39,971 nucleotides of DNA from Paulinella micropora (GCA_009731375.1 BJOX01000089.1:363271-403241), one strand, 5' to 3'; shown: positions 27,761-39,971, numbered from the stretch's first letter. The notes: generated by a model not told the origin, from the sequence alone. Numbers and translations are program-made.

Positions 27761-29736
27761 CTGGGCATCCTTCCGATCCCTAAGTTCGGGTGCCTCAGCC
27801 ATGTCCGACCACGCATCCTCCACCAGGCCATCCTCGGAGGGCATTTCCACCTCCTTCTGATGGTATTTGACTTCCGAAAACTCATCCCATTTCCCAAGGT
27901 TCGCCATCCGATCCAGAATCAACGCATACTGGATAGGCGCCCTTTTCGTGTAAAACCCTGTGAAGCACGTGAACGCTTGTTCCCGCACCTTCTGAAGGTC
28001 ACACCCTTTAAGTGAGTTTCGATATGCCAACCCCTGTTCCCTAGTGCCCAATCTACATGCAATCACCAAATGTTGCTTCCTAGATGGCACCAGGATTGGT
28101 GATCCGCGATCCGGTCCAAAACCTCATCCGCCCATAGTGCGTTGTCATGGAACGGTAAGACAATAGAGAACGGTTTATCATCCGCGAAATACTTCGTGAG
28201 CCATCTCATGGTCTCTCAGGAATTTCGCGGACAAAGAGGTTTGTCACCCCACATGTCCCCGACGAAATCCAAAATTTCGTCCTCCGTTCCCCCCGTTGAC
28301 ACCCACATCGACATCAACGGTTCAACAACGGCCTATTGGCCCGTGATGCCTTTGCATGGAAGCAGTACTGGTTCTGAAGGAACACATAAGGCCCCTTCTT
28401 TCCATCCCTGAACCCGCCCATTCCTGCCTCCACCTTCATGTTATGTTCTTCCATGGTGCAAGCCATAATCTGAGCCGACCGGCCCTGAGTTAAGTCCTCC
28501 ACCGTTGCCTTTTCCCAACGTCGAACAACCTTCCTAGCCTTTCCCGCAAGCCCGCGGTACTCGGGTTGGAAATCCTTATAATAATTGTCCAACGCCGGGT
28601 GTTGATATGGCTTCGGTATGACCATCTGCACCCGCTTGCGCTTCGCGCAATTGCATGTGGGTCACCGACGCCGTCCGTGCCGTGCTTAGTGTATGACACC
28701 GCGTAAGTATCCGTATGGAAGAGAGGAACCTCCGACCGGCCCCTCACCATATCCTCCGCGTCGTCATCACTACTTCCGTAGTGCATTAAACCTGACCGGC
28801 AATCAATTAATGTATTCATCCTATTGAGTTGCATGAATCCAATCAGCAACTCTCCCGAATACTCCGGACAGACATAGAACTGGATGTCAAAGGACTTTAA
28901 TAATAATACCGGAGTAGAGTTCAATGGTCAAGACCATTGTCCCCGTAACCTCCGCCCTCGCCTTTCCATTCACTCCTTCTATGCTTCCTTTAATAGGCAA
29001 CATATTCCGTCCAACCACGCCTTTATTGCCGCCACGAATCCCGCCCCCGCGATGTATTAAAATTAGCCAACGTATCGTTAGCCGATTATCTCATACCCAC
29101 TCAAAGTTCACAACTTGAGGTAAACCTGAGCAACGCATAGGCATCGTGTTGCGGTAGCATCATCTCTAGGCGCAGAGTCCTTCATCTGTGGATAACATAA
29201 TGAAAGGGTAGCATCATACACTCCGCTCGTCCGGTTCGACAGCCCGCTTTTAATACCTCCCTCAGAGGCTAAATAGTCCGTGACCTCCAATATGCCATAA
29301 CATATGATGAATGACATATTTGCTTATCGAAACCGTCGATGATTTCCCTCTTTATAGCCCTTTCCTTCCCACGGCTCCTTCAGCTATGTCATAGCTGCCC
29401 AAGTGACTGAAATCTGACACGCAGCCATAGATGTCCGAATGGCTTTACCGTCATGTCACTCCATATTTATACAGTGCGTCCCACACCGTATAGATTTCAG
29501 TGACAGTCCTTCCAGCCGGCTTCAAAACCATTCAATTCAGTACGGTAATCACTTCGAAATCCATAGTGACATCCCATCACTAAGTCCCATAGTGACATCC
29601 GTCACTTCCGCCTTCAAAGCGTACCGTCGAATATCAGCCAACCGGTTGCCGAAAGAAAAGATAAGAGAAAAAAAACTTTAATCAAAACTTATGTATTAAT
29701 AACCACTCGGTCAGTCTCCTCAGTGTGACCAAACCA
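27758..29736 (-). mobile_element. Truncated Ty3/gypsy copy B (leader and gag-like part only)
   Basis: On the minus strand it runs from the LTR end at 29736 through the leader, the 69-codon frame (29317-29108), the protease-like frame (28924-28490), ORF part 1 (28631-28314) and most of ORF part 2. It stops at the DAQS codons, where it meets A's 3' LTR. It lacks all of RT, RNase H and integrase. A missing base near 28096 breaks ORF part 2. B is therefore non-coding in effect. Confidence 0.9.
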
Positions 29737-31413
29737 TGTATTAACACATTTCCAATGCATTCCAATGCATTCCAATGCAATCCCATGCAATCCAATGCAA
29801 TCCCATGCAATCCAATGCAATCCAATGCAATCCAATGCAATCCAATGCAATCCCATGCAATCCATTGCAATCCATTGCATTCCAATGCATTCCAATGCAA
29901 TCCATATGCAATCCGGATGCAATCCATATGCAATCCATATGCAATCCCATGCAATCCCATGCAATCCAATCCAATCCATACCGATGCAATCCAATGCATA
30001 TCCAATGCATATCCAATGCATATCCAATGCATATCCAATGCAATCCAATGCATATCCAATGATATCCAATGCAAATCCAATGCAATCCAATGCAATCCAA
30101 TGCATAGAGAAGAAAGACATGCACCCTCTCATCCCAGATAAAATATAAATAAAAGAGCTATGCTCTCCCTTTCACTCACAACAGGAGAGAAAAGAGAGAC
30201 AACACGCCAGCTCACATCCTCCCACAGAGAGACACAATGCATGCTTCTTTCCCATAATGATTGCTGGCCGCTCTGACACTGCCTGCTAGGCGCATAATGG
30301 GTCCTTCCCTGCAGCAGCTGCAGACATCTTCCACAGCAGACCAGTTCAACCACCTGTGCTTCTCACTCAACTAACCATGAGAGAGCACCAGGCTAAACGA
30401 AACAAACATACCATGGGTCAAAGTCAGCACCAAACCCAGTATCGCTGACATGTTGACCTCCTAGGTGTCAAGGTCCAAGTTTGGAGATCAGGGTTCTTCC
30501 CTGTTTCTCCAAAACCCCCCTTACCACCTGTAGTTTCCCTTGCCCGAGACGACTGCAAGCACTATCTCACACGACCAGTACAGCGTACTGATAGTTGAGA
30601 AGCTACTTGACACTCTCACCAAGACACAGTCAACAACAGTGACTGATTGTCCCCAGAGAGTGTGTCGTTCCAAATTCCAAAATTTATGAGTTCGAAAAAG
30701 GCATAGGGACTCCAAATGTATTATGACCGGAGGTCTTACCCTTACGAGCTCAATAATAAAAAGGAATTTAATAATAACGTTGAACACAACTGGTTCAGAA
30801 CTAACCTCCACTTCTAAAGTAGAAAGGGAAGTCAAGTCTGAACCCAAACAACAAGTCAGAGGGAAAAACCGTTAAAAACGGAGTGTCCCTTTGACAGGGT
30901 CAACTGACACGTTTCGTTACGTCCGTAACCTGCACAAATGCCAAAACATACCCCAAACAACAACCCATAAGTGCAATTTCCCTTATTTAGCCATAAATTC
31001 CCAGTCACGGGAAAAAAGGCCAAATTTCACGGAATTTCCGTGACCTTTTTCCAAAACTTCAAACGGTTACTACATATGATGTAGAAGGATCGGGTCAACG
31101 CTATTAATGTGGGAGATTATTCAATATGGATGCTACATAATCATGTAATCTGCATCCTGAAAACCTTTCTCCACTCCGGTAAACGGTTACGTGTTAGATG
31201 TAGGTTTTAAGGTCCTATGAGATCCAAGCATCCCAGCTTTCTTCTCATATTCCATATCCTAAAACCACGTTAAAACCGGATGTATTAATCAGAACCGGAA
31301 ATGTAATAAGAATTCATCTTAAAATACATTTAATAACAAGAAATTACTTCCACGAGTAAATTCCCGTAAACCCTAATAGCGTAAAAACGATGTAGTATAC
31401 CGTGGGTGTTACA
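29737..31413 (-). repeat. LTR shared by copies B and C
   Basis: On the minus strand it begins TGTAACACCC at 31413, right after C's polypurine tract, so it is C's 3' LTR. It then leads directly into the leader of B, so it is also B's 5' LTR. Length 1677 bp. It has no MITE. Its minisatellite covers about 29751-30104. Confidence 0.85.
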
Positions 31414-32006
31414 TAGCACCCCTTCCCCCTCCTTTGAGATCGCTCGGATCTCAACTCTGGAGTAATACCAACGGAGACTACATCTCGTATAATCTCGTCA
31501 GCACCGGCTTTTTGGGGAATCCCAGCCGACTGTCCACCATCCCAAGAGCCACCTCAGCTCGACCCCTGATCAAATCTTATCAAGAGCCACCCAACGGATT
31601 ATAGGCCTGTGCTTCATGTGGGCTAAGCTCCAAGGCTTAATGTTGCCCGAAGATCGTGAATCTGGCACTCGACCAGTTCATGTCTTCATCCCCCTACGCG
31701 CGCGATTTCCCGAAGTCACAGTCCCATAGTCTGACCGACCACCAATCAGACCCTGTCTAATCCATCAAATGTGAATGGTGCCTGGCCCCGAAGTCCGAAT
31801 TGACCGAACCCCAAAGTCCAACCCTTAAAACGACGATGGCCTTCTCGCCGAGTTCCTCTCCCGTACCGTGTCCGTAAAGTTTTAATGTTGAGTAGGACCC
31901 CCAGTACAAATTTCCCACACACTATGGTCAATGTGCGCCCAACTTCCCTTTCCCCCGACCCGAATTCCAATTCCTTCTTCCTTCACCCCTTCCGGATGTT
32001 TCCTCC

Positions 32007-32958
32007 CTACTGGCTCGGATGCTTCTTCCCCCGCACCGTTTCGGTCGCGTGTGCACCCCCGATTAGCCTTAAGTCCACCCCGCTCTGTTTGAGCATGTCC
32101 CAAATCTTTTGCGGAATGTGCCCATCGTGTAACTCGAAGGGGCAATCCAACACTCCCCTCGGCCACGCTGATATGGTCCATGCCTCGTGATCCCTGTCCG
32201 CCTTCCGTGAGGCCGGATCTATCTTGGCATCCCATACTTCCCTATTCGCAGCATCCCACCACACCGGGACATACTCGCGGTACATCCGGTTCTCCACCGT
32301 ATCCTTATCCCAAGACCGGTAGAACTGCAGCATAGGCGGAAGGTTCTTAAGCGCACTTTCCGACGATCGAGTCTTCCTCGAGTCCTTCGCCAGTCCCACT
32401 ACCTTCATTACAAAAAGAGTACCCTTGTCCCCCTTTGCAACGAATCTAGTTGGGGGTCTGACAAGATAGAACTGATTCAGAACCCAGTTCATCCCCAGTG
32501 TCTTATTACCCTCCTTCCATAACTTGTGCTTGACATCCACCTGCGAGGGCTCAATAGGCTCCTCCGGCTCCGCCTGCACTTCCGTTTTCCTACGCTTCCC
32601 CGGTCTACCTCCTGGTTCCGAGTAAATCAGATCATTATCCGCCGCCCGCTTCGCCGCCTCTGTGGGTGGCTTGCGACTCGCATCTGACCCCTTCCCCGCG
32701 ACCTCAGGCCCTTTGGAGCTTCCCCGGCCGACGCCCTCTTCAGGGGCCCGTGCCTTCCTCTCCCCCTGGCCCTTCCGGTCCCCGGGCTTCCCACCATCGG
32801 GTTCCTTATCCGTTACCAACTTAGGAGGGTCTTGAAACTCTCCCTTTTCCCTGACGAGCGCTTCCTGGAGCATCTCGTTTTCCATTAAGAACGGATCGTA
32901 CTTAATGAGGCGTCGAACATTAACAATCTTGTTCTCCCCCCTGCCTCTTATCCGATAG
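32007..32958 (-). CDS. Pol C-terminal extension of copy C, in frame with the GPY/F tail
   Basis: After the 650-bp insertion the minus-strand frame resumes at 32958, reads the end of the GPY/F region and continues without a stop to 32007, ending KKHPSQ. This shows that the extension is part of pol in the family. The ATG at 32885 (MENEMLQEALVREKGEF) is internal and not a real start. The extension is cut off from RT-integrase here by the insertion. Confidence 0.75.
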
Positions 32959-32963
32959 TTAAA

Positions 32964-33613
32964 ATCTACTTTAATCCTTTGTTACATTTTCTTACTGAGA
33001 ACAGATGACAAAGAAACGGAGCTTTAATGGAAGCTTAGACGATCCGATCTCGTCGGAATCAAGTGGGGAAAGAAAAAAAGGGTCTAGGCTTCAAATGCTC
33101 TTTCAAGCTCGCTCATCTGACAACAAGGAAAACGGAATACTGCGGCCGGATCCGTTCAAGAACTTGAACGGCCCGGTTACACTGACAAAGAGCGAGTATG
33201 AAACTAACTCAGACTAACCTCGGACTCAAACTTTAAAAAAAATGAGGCTAGACCGGGGGGCCGGTCCTCAAACACAGCAAACTACAGACAGGCACAAACT
33301 TAACGCAGAACGAACAAACGGAGACTGCGACCACGACGTGCCAGGACCGGGCTTCAAACTAAGAACACAACACTGAAACAAAACGGGTGCGGGTGGGTGT
33401 GTATTTTTCGGATTGGGAAAGAGCTTCGCTCTTTCCCAACTTCGGAAAACTGAGCAGACAAACAAAAAAAACATAGCCGGAACAAACCAACCGCGCCAGC
33501 TTCGCTGGCGCGCCAGCCTTACTACCAAAAGAGAAACGGCTAAATAAAAAGTAACGGTCTCAAATAAATTTTAACGTCGGTTAGATCCGGCCTCCGGCCG
33601 GAGCAAACCATAA
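32964..33613. mobile_element. 650-bp hairpin-rich insertion in pol of copy C
   Basis: Absent from A at the matching site. TTAAA is present on both sides (32959-32963 and 33614-33618), indicating a target duplication of 4-5 bp. There are no terminal inverted repeats, no poly-A tail and no recognised protein; frames of 70 (+, 33005-33217) and 86 codons (-, 33528-33268) show no known motif. It contains three near-perfect hairpins: TTGGGAAAGAGC with a TTC loop (about 33413-33439), CGCGCCAGC with a TTC loop (about 33491-33511), and TCCGGCC with a TCC loop (about 33586-33602). Type of element unknown. Confidence 0.7.
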
Positions 33614-36600
33614 TTAAACGGCCCTGTCTGCTGCACCACCTGATAGGGCCCCTTCCAGTGCACAAACATCTTCGATGATATGCCCTTCGGAACCTGTGGG
33701 TAGTACAACATGACGATGTCCCCTGGCTTGTACGTTACCATAGACAAGTCCTGCTCCAAGGGTTCTTTACTTAGCTGGCGAGTCTGTTCCGCCAGCCTTG
33801 CTTGTCGCACCGCTTGCATGGCCTCCATTGAGACCCGCATACGAACCCCCCAGAGCTCATCCTCGTCCAGCGCAAGCGCAGGTGCATCCTGATATACCAA
33901 GTGTTGGGGCATCACCGGCTCCTGCCCGTACACCACCTGATACGGGGATCTACATTCCGCCCCCGCTCCAAGAGCTTTCGATGGCATCGCGTTCATACCG
34001 AACACAAAGCTTGGGACCACCTCCCTCCACAAGAGCTGACTCTTCTTGCAGTAGGTCCTTAGGGCCGACTTGAGCGGCCTATGTACCCGCTCGATCTTGC
34101 CATTAGCCCTCGGATTGTACGGTGTAACGTACTGCCAGTGGACCCCGTAATACTTCGCGAGCCTTTCCATCAGCTCATTGTCAAAGGCTGGCCCCTTATC
34201 TGAGCAAATCGTCTTGGGGACCCCTACCACACATAGGATCCGATCGATCAGCTCCCTGGCTGTCGTCTCCGCCGTAGTGTCCGGCACTGGTATCGCCCAG
34301 ACGTAATTGCTCGCCCTATCAATGACCGTCATCAAGAACTTATCCTTCGCCGGCCCCACCGGCGGCAACGGCCCCACGTGGTCCACATGCAGGAACTCAA
34401 AGAGCCTTTCCAGCAGTGTAAATTTCCCAACTGGGATTTTCCCTTCCACTGGGTGTTTCTTGTTCATCTGACAGGTCGTGCAGCCCTTGACCCCCTTCTT
34501 AATGAACTTATCCATCCCTTCCCACCAGAATCGCCTTTTGATAATCCACTGCGTCCTCTGTACCCCCGGGTGATTAACCAACGGGACTACGTGTGACGCT
34601 ACGTAGATCATCTGCCTCAGTTTGGCTGGGACCCATAAGACCCACTTTTCCGGGTTCTTGGCCGTCTCCGGTGTCTTGCCTGTGTACCACAGGAGGCCAT
34701 CCCTCCATGCCAGAGTCTTGAGCTGTGATCGGATCTTCTCCGTCAACAACAGCTCATCCCCCGCCAAAAAGTACTGGATCAAGTCCTTGTACTCATCATC
34801 GGCCCTCTGACATTGCCTCCATGCTTCCACCGACGCGATACGCACTGTACCGTCCTCTACCTGGATTCCCACTTGAGGTCTGGAATCCGGCCCCGACCCC
34901 TCCGAAGCCCCCAACGGCTCTGTAGAGGCCACCTCCGGCTCTGGAGCCGTTTCCACGCCCGGGTCTTCCATGTAGGTTCGGACGGCCGGTGCCGCGTGCC
35001 CCTGGCAACAATAGCACTCATGCTCCGCCTTATCCTCATCCAGAATAGCGGCTTTATCGGCCTCGTATTCCTTCAGGCGTTGCACGGCCTCCTCTACAAA
35101 ATGCTCCGTACAGCACTCTGTTTGGCCAACCCCCCGTTCCAACTGAGTCATCATGACCTTCCTATATTCCCCCTTCTTTGCCTCCATCACCCTAGGCTCT
35201 TTCCTGCTAGTCCCCGGATGAGCCTTATTGGCATAGAAGATCATGTTCGCCGGCAAGATATCCTTTTGATCCGTCCTCAATGCCAAGTCCTCAAACTCGT
35301 CCATCTGCTGCATCGCAGCCAGACATGCGGATGGAGTTGAGTAATTGACTCTTGACAAAGAGTCGGCCACAATATTCTTCTTGCCGGGAATGTACTTGAC
35401 GGTGAAGTCATAACACGATAGCAAAGCCTGCCACCTGGCCAGCCTGCCCGTGCAATCGTTCGTCATCAACCACATAAGGTTCTGGTGGTCCGTTCTTACC
35501 ACGATATCCCGTGACCCCCACAAGTATTCCCTGAGTCTTATAAACGACCAAACCACCGCCAAGGCTTCCCTCTGCCTTGTACAGTAGTTCTGTTCCGCCC
35601 TGTTGAGCTTCCGGCTCAAGTACATGATCGGCCGTAAGACCCCTTTGTCGTCGTATTGCTGTAGGACCGCCCCGATCGCATACTTAGACGCATCGGTGTC
35701 CAGCACATACTGCTTATCCACATCCGGCATCATCAAGATGCAATCCTTGTTATACTTGGGATCACGAGTCAACATTTCCTTAATGAACTCGAACGTCTCC
35801 TCCTGTTTAGGCGTCCACTCTCGCATGTCGCCTTTCAAGTACAGCTCTCTTAACGGTTTGACCGTCTCCGACCAATTCGGAAAGAACTGACTGTAATATT
35901 GCGCAAGCGCAATGAAGGAGAACAACTCCGACCGCGTCTGAGGCCGCTTAATGCCTTCCACAGCATCCCTCTTCTTAGCCGCAATCGCTACTGTCCCGTT
36001 CGAGATATCATATCCTAGGTATGTAACCTGTCGGGTGGCAAACTGGCACTTGTCCAAGTTCACCTTGAGACCAAACTCTCTCACCCGTCGGAAAACATCC
36101 TGTATATGGGCCAGGTGTTCCTCCATGGTATTGGAGTAGATAATAATATCATCTATGTAACAGAAAGCGTAATCCTCCGCCTTCTGTCCATATTTCTCCA
36201 TAAACCCACCTGCCCGTTTATCCTCAAACTGGCGTCCGAGCATTTTCTGCATCGCTGCCTGAAATATGCCCGGTGAGTTCCTCAGACCCATTGGCAATAC
36301 CTTCCATTGGTATAGCGTCATTCCCACTACAAACGCTGTAAGCCACCTGCTCTTTCTGCTGAGCGGGATCTGCCAGAACCCATTCTTGAGGTCCAATACC
36401 GAGTAAAATTTTGCGTGTTTTAACTTGCGCATACAGTCATCGATCTTGGGCAGCGGGTACCGCTCACCCTCGATGATTTTGTTAGCCCGATAGTAATTCA
36501 CACAAAACCTCAGCGCTCCATCCGGCTTTGGAACCATGCGTACATGCGACGAAATCGGGGAGTCCGAAAACTTTGTGAAATCATCTGCTTGTAACTCCTC

Positions 36601-36972
36601 CGCCTTCTCCTGGGCAATACTTTCCTCCTTACGGCCCAGGACAGACCTCCTAGAGGCATGCGTGATATTCATCCCCGGAATCTTCCTGAGATGGGCCTCA
36701 AAATGCTTGACCGTCCCCGGCCTAGGCGGATCAAAGATCTCCTTTTCCTTAGCCATCACCTTCTGAAGGCTCTCAAGATCCTTTTCTTTTTCCTTTCCAA
36801 TCCGCCCGCATCCGAGCAATTTTATCCTCCCATGACTGGGCATCCTTCCGATCCCTAAGTTCGGGTGCCTCAGCCATGTCCGACCACGCATCCTCCACCA
36901 GGCCATCCTCGGAGGGCATTTCCACCTCCTTCTGATGGTACTTGACTTCCGAAAACTCATCCCATTTCCCAA
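33571..36972 (-). pseudogene. Pol of copy C: RT, RNase H and integrase intact, tail replaced by insertion
   Basis: Same domain order and catalytic residues as in A (YIDD; DTDAS; HHCC; D,D35E). Compared with A there are scattered changes, for example VPAKLRQM for VPARLRLM and FLHVDHVGP for FLQVDHVGP. After GPFNY the frame enters the 650-bp insertion and stops within about 12 codons. The enzymatic core is complete, but the GPY/F end and extension are separated. Frame positions upstream of about 36790 are shadow of ORF part 2. Confidence 0.9.
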
Positions 36973-37390
36973 GGTTCGCCATCCGATCCAGAATCAACGC
37001 ATACTGGATAGGCGCCCTTTTCGTGTAAAACCCTGTGAAGCACGTGAACGCTTGTTCCCGCACCTTCTGAAGGTCACACCCTTTAAGTGAGTTTCGATAT
37101 GCCAACCCCTGTTCCCTAGTGCCCAATCTACATGCAATCACCAAATGTTGCTTCCTAGATGGCACCGGGATTGGGTGATCCGCGATCCGGTCCAAAACCT
37201 CATCCGCCCATAGTGCGTTGTCATGGAACGGTAAGACAATAGAGAACGGTTTATCACCCGCGAAATACTTCGTGAGCCACTTCATTGTCTCTCCGGAATT
37301 CCGCGGACAAAGAGGTTTGTCACCCCACATGTCCCCCACGAAATCCAAAATTTCGTCCTCCGTTCCCCCCGTTGACACCCACATCGACAT
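36773..37390 (-). CDS. Retrotransposon ORF part 2 of copy C
   Basis: Intact counterpart of 21091-21708: same TGATG overlap with the preceding frame, and the same A/G-rich run at its end where pol takes over in another frame. No recognised family. Confidence 0.55.
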   Translation of the reverse strand: MSMWVSTGGTEDEILDFVGDMWGDKPLCPRNSGETMKWLTKYFAGDKPFSIVLPFHDNALWADEVLDRIADHPIPVPSRKQHLVIACRLGTREQGLAYRNSLKGCDLQKVREQAFTCFTGFYTKRAPIQYALILDRMANLGKWDEFSEVKYHQKEVEMPSEDGLVEDAWSDMAEAPELRDRKDAQSWEDKIARMRADWKGKRKGS

Positions 37391-37701
37391 CAACGGTTCA
37401 ACAACGGCCTATTGGCCCGTGATGCCTTTGCATGGAAGCAGTACTGGTTCTGAAGGAACACATAAGGCCCCTTCTTTCCATCCCTGAACCCGCCCATTCC
37501 TGCCTCCACCTTCATGTTATGTTCTTCCATGGTGCAAGCCATAATCTGAGCCGACCGGCCCTGAATTAAGTCCTCCACCGTTGCCTTTTCCCAACGTCGA
37601 ACAACCTTCCTAGCCTTTCCCGCAAGCCCGCGGTACTCGGGTTGGAAATCCTTATAATAATTGTCCAACGCCGGGTGTTGATATGGCTTCGGTATGACCA
37701 T
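37390..37701 (-). CDS. Retrotransposon ORF part 1 of copy C
   Basis: Counterpart of 20780-21091, 103 codons, almost identical. Basic, no recognised domain. Ends at TGATG. Confidence 0.5.
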   Translation of the reverse strand: MVIPKPYQHPALDNYYKDFQPEYRGLAGKARKVVRRWEKATVEDLIQGRSAQIMACTMEEHNMKVEAGMGGFRDGKKGPYVFLQNQYCFHAKASRANRPLLNR

Positions 37702-37789
37702 CTGCACCCGCTTGCGCTTCGCGCAATTGCATGTGGGTCACCGACGCCGTCCGTGCCGTGCTTAGTGTATGACACCGCGTAAGTATCCG

Positions 37790-38230
37790 TATGGAAGAGA
37801 GGAACCTCCGACCGGCCCCTCACCATATCCTCCGCGTCGTCATCACTACTTCCGTAGTGCATTAAACCTGACCGGCAATCAATTAATGTATTCATCCTAT
37901 TGAGTTGCATGAATCCAATCAGCAACTCTCCCGAATACTCCGGACAGACATAGAACTGGATGTCAAAGGACTTTAATAATAATACCGGAGTAGAGTTCAA
38001 TGGTCAAGACCATTGTCCCCGTAACCTCCGCCCTCGCCTTTCCATTCACTCCTTCTATGCTTCCTTTAATAGGCAACATATTCCGTCCAACCACGCTTTT
38101 ATTGCCGCCACGAATCCCGCCCCCGCGATGTATTAAAATTAGCCAACGTATCGTTAGCCGATTATCTCATACCCACTCAAAGTTCACAACTTGAGGTAAA
38201 CCTGAGCAACGCATGGGCATCGTGTTGCGG
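37790..38230 (-). pseudogene. Retropepsin-like region of copy C, frame-broken
   Basis: Carries the same DTLA motif in place of DTGA and the same LLIGF...IDCRSG tail in a different frame (38000 downwards) as in A. The identical disruption in three copies shows that it is inherited from their source element. Confidence 0.4.
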
Positions 38231-38814
38231 TAGCATCATCTCTGGGCGCAGAGTCCTTCATCTGCGGATAACATAATGAAAGTGTAGCATCATACACTCC
38301 GCTCGTCCGGTTCGACAGCCCGCTTTTAATACCTCCCTCAGAGGCTAAAAAGTCCGTGACCTCCAATATGCCATAACATATGATGAATGACATATTTTCT
38401 TATCAAAACCGTCGATGATTTCCCTCTTTATAGCCCTTTCCTTCCCACGGCTCCTTCAGCTATGTCATAGCTGCCCAAGTGACTGAAATCTGACACGCAG
38501 CCATAGATGTCCGAATGGCTTTACCGTCATGTCACTCCATATTTATACAGTGCGTCCCACACCGTATAGATTTCAGTGACAGTCCTTCCAGCCGGCTTCA
38601 AAACCATTCAATTCAGTACGGTAATCACTTCGAAATCCATAGTGACATCCCATCACTAAGTCCCATAGTGACATCCGTCACTTCCGCCTTCAAAGCGTAC
38701 CGTCGAATATCAGCCAACCGGTTGCCGAAAGAAAAGATAAGAGAAAAAAAAAACTTTAATCAAAACTTATGTATTAATAACCACTCGGTCAGTCTCCTCA
38801 GTGTGACCAAACCA

Positions 38815-39971
38815 TGTATTAACACATTTCCAATGCATTCCAATGCAATCCAATGCAATCCCATGCAATCCAATGCAATCCCATGCAATCCCATGCAATC
38901 CCATGCAATCCCATGCAATCCCATGCAATCCAATGCAATCCAATGCAATCCAATGCAATCCATTGCAATCCATTGCAATCCAATGCATTCCAATGCAATC
39001 CAATGCAATCCAATGCAATCCAATGCAATCCATTGCATTCCAATGCAATCCCATGCAATCCCATGCAATCCCATGCAATCTAATGCAATCCAATGCAATC
39101 CATTGCATTCCAATGCAATCCAATGCAATCCAATGCAATCCATTGCAATCCAATGCAATCCAATGCAATCCAATGCAATCCAATGCAATCCCATGCAATC
39201 CATTGCAATCCATTGCATTCCAATGCATTCCAATGCAATCCATATGCAATCCATATGCAATCCATATGCAATCCAGATGCAATCCAACGCATACCGATGC
39301 AATTCAATCCAATCCATACCGATGCAATCCAATGCAATCCAATGCATATCCAATGCATATCCAATGCATATCCAATGCATATCCAATGCAATCCAATGCA
39401 TATCCAATGATATCCAATGCAAATCCAATGCAATCCAATGCAATCCAATGCATAGAGAAGAAAGACATGCACCCTCTCATCCCAGATAAAATATAAATAA
39501 AAGAGCTATGCTCTCCCTTTCACTCACAACAGGAGAGAAAAGAGAGACAACACGCCAGCTCACATCCTCCCACAGAGAGACACAATGCATGCTTCTTTCC
39601 CATAATGATTGCTGGCCGCTCTGACACTGCCTGCTAGGCGCATAATGGGTCCTTCCCTGCAGCAGCTGCAGACATCTTCCACAGCAGACCAGTTCAACCA
39701 CCTGTGCTTCTCACTCAACTAACCATGAGAGAGCACCAGGCTAAACGAAACAAACATACCATGGGTCAAAGTCAGCACCAAACCCAGTATCGCTGACATG
39801 TTGACCTCCTAGGTGTCAAGGTCCAAGTTTGGAGATCAGGGTTCTTCCCTGTTTCTCCAAAACCCCCCTTACCACCTGTAGTTTCCCTTGCCCGAGACGA
39901 CTGCAAGCACTATCTCACACGACCAGTACAGCGTACTGATAGTTGAGAAGCTACTTGACACTCTCACCAAG
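38815..39971 (-). repeat. 5' LTR of copy C, truncated by the window end
   Basis: From the inferred LTR end (minus-strand AATACA, before TGG) at 38815 to the window edge. Contains the longest minisatellite, about 38829-39453 (625 bp). The visible part matches the shared B/C LTR closely outside the array. Confidence 0.85.

Larger units (their letters stand above)
29737..39971 (-). mobile_element. Ty3/gypsy copy C, nearly complete, 5' LTR cut by the window end
   Basis: Minus-strand order: 5' LTR (from beyond 39971 to 38815), leader (38814-38231), protease-like region and gag-like frames (about 38230-36773), pol (36972-33571), a 650-bp insertion (32964-33613), pol extension (to 32007), polypurine tract (31435-31417) and 3' LTR (31413-29737). 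Very similar to A at protein level; for example, the integrase region differs by only a few residues. C lacks A's 2-bp deletion and assembly gap. Confidence 0.9.

Noticed and set aside
32959-33618. The 650-bp insertion read as a spliceosomal intron of pol
   Set aside because: Removing GT..AG bounded sequence does not restore the A-type pol sequence exactly. The TTAAA duplication fits insertion better.

Overview
The window comes from a nuclear genome of a eukaryote. It has spliceosomal GT-AG introns, one GC-AG intron, Ty3/gypsy LTR retrotransposons and a very heavy load of simple-sequence repeats. No ribosome-binding sites, operons or CRISPR arrays are visible. The species cannot be named from the sequence alone; a protist or alga with a RhoGAP-type signalling gene would fit. 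Three stretches of N and several long C or G runs show that the assembly is strained here.

Left part (1-17557). About 90% of the first 15 kb is microsatellite (GTAT, CATA, GATA, CTAT, GTCT, GATT, CA, CT, TAG and others). Set between the arrays, on the + strand, are short non-repetitive islands bounded by AG and GT. Read in order they join in compatible phases into one long gene, at least 1971-15376 with possible exons back to 291. The first half encodes a RhoGAP domain split over many small exons, including 24-, 27- and 29-nt microexons. The second half encodes acidic, proline/glutamine-rich and coiled-coil sequence. The glutamine in GLFQ stands where RhoGAPs normally carry the arginine finger. 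Many exon edges are accompanied by one to three degenerate partial copies of themselves in the neighbouring intron (called exon echoes here); this is the most unusual structure in the window. One intron holds a 715-bp insert with near-identical 169/170-bp terminal direct repeats. Positions 15377-17557 hold further repeats and unrecognised sequence.

Right part (17558-39971). This is a cluster of copies of one Ty3/gypsy family. Copy A (+, 17558-27760) has a 5' LTR carrying a nested 274-bp TA-flanked MITE, several leader/gag/protease-like frames, a pol with RT, RNase H and a D,D35E integrase, a polypurine tract and a truncated 3' LTR. At 27758-27760 it joins, head to head over a 3-bp overlap, a truncated minus-strand copy B. 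B shares one LTR (29737-31413) with the nearly complete minus-strand copy C (29737 to beyond the window end). C keeps a C-terminal pol extension in frame that is split off in A by a 2-bp deletion. C in turn has lost its pol/extension continuity to a 650-bp hairpin-rich insertion flanked by TTAAA. The LTRs carry a 10-bp-unit minisatellite of variable length.
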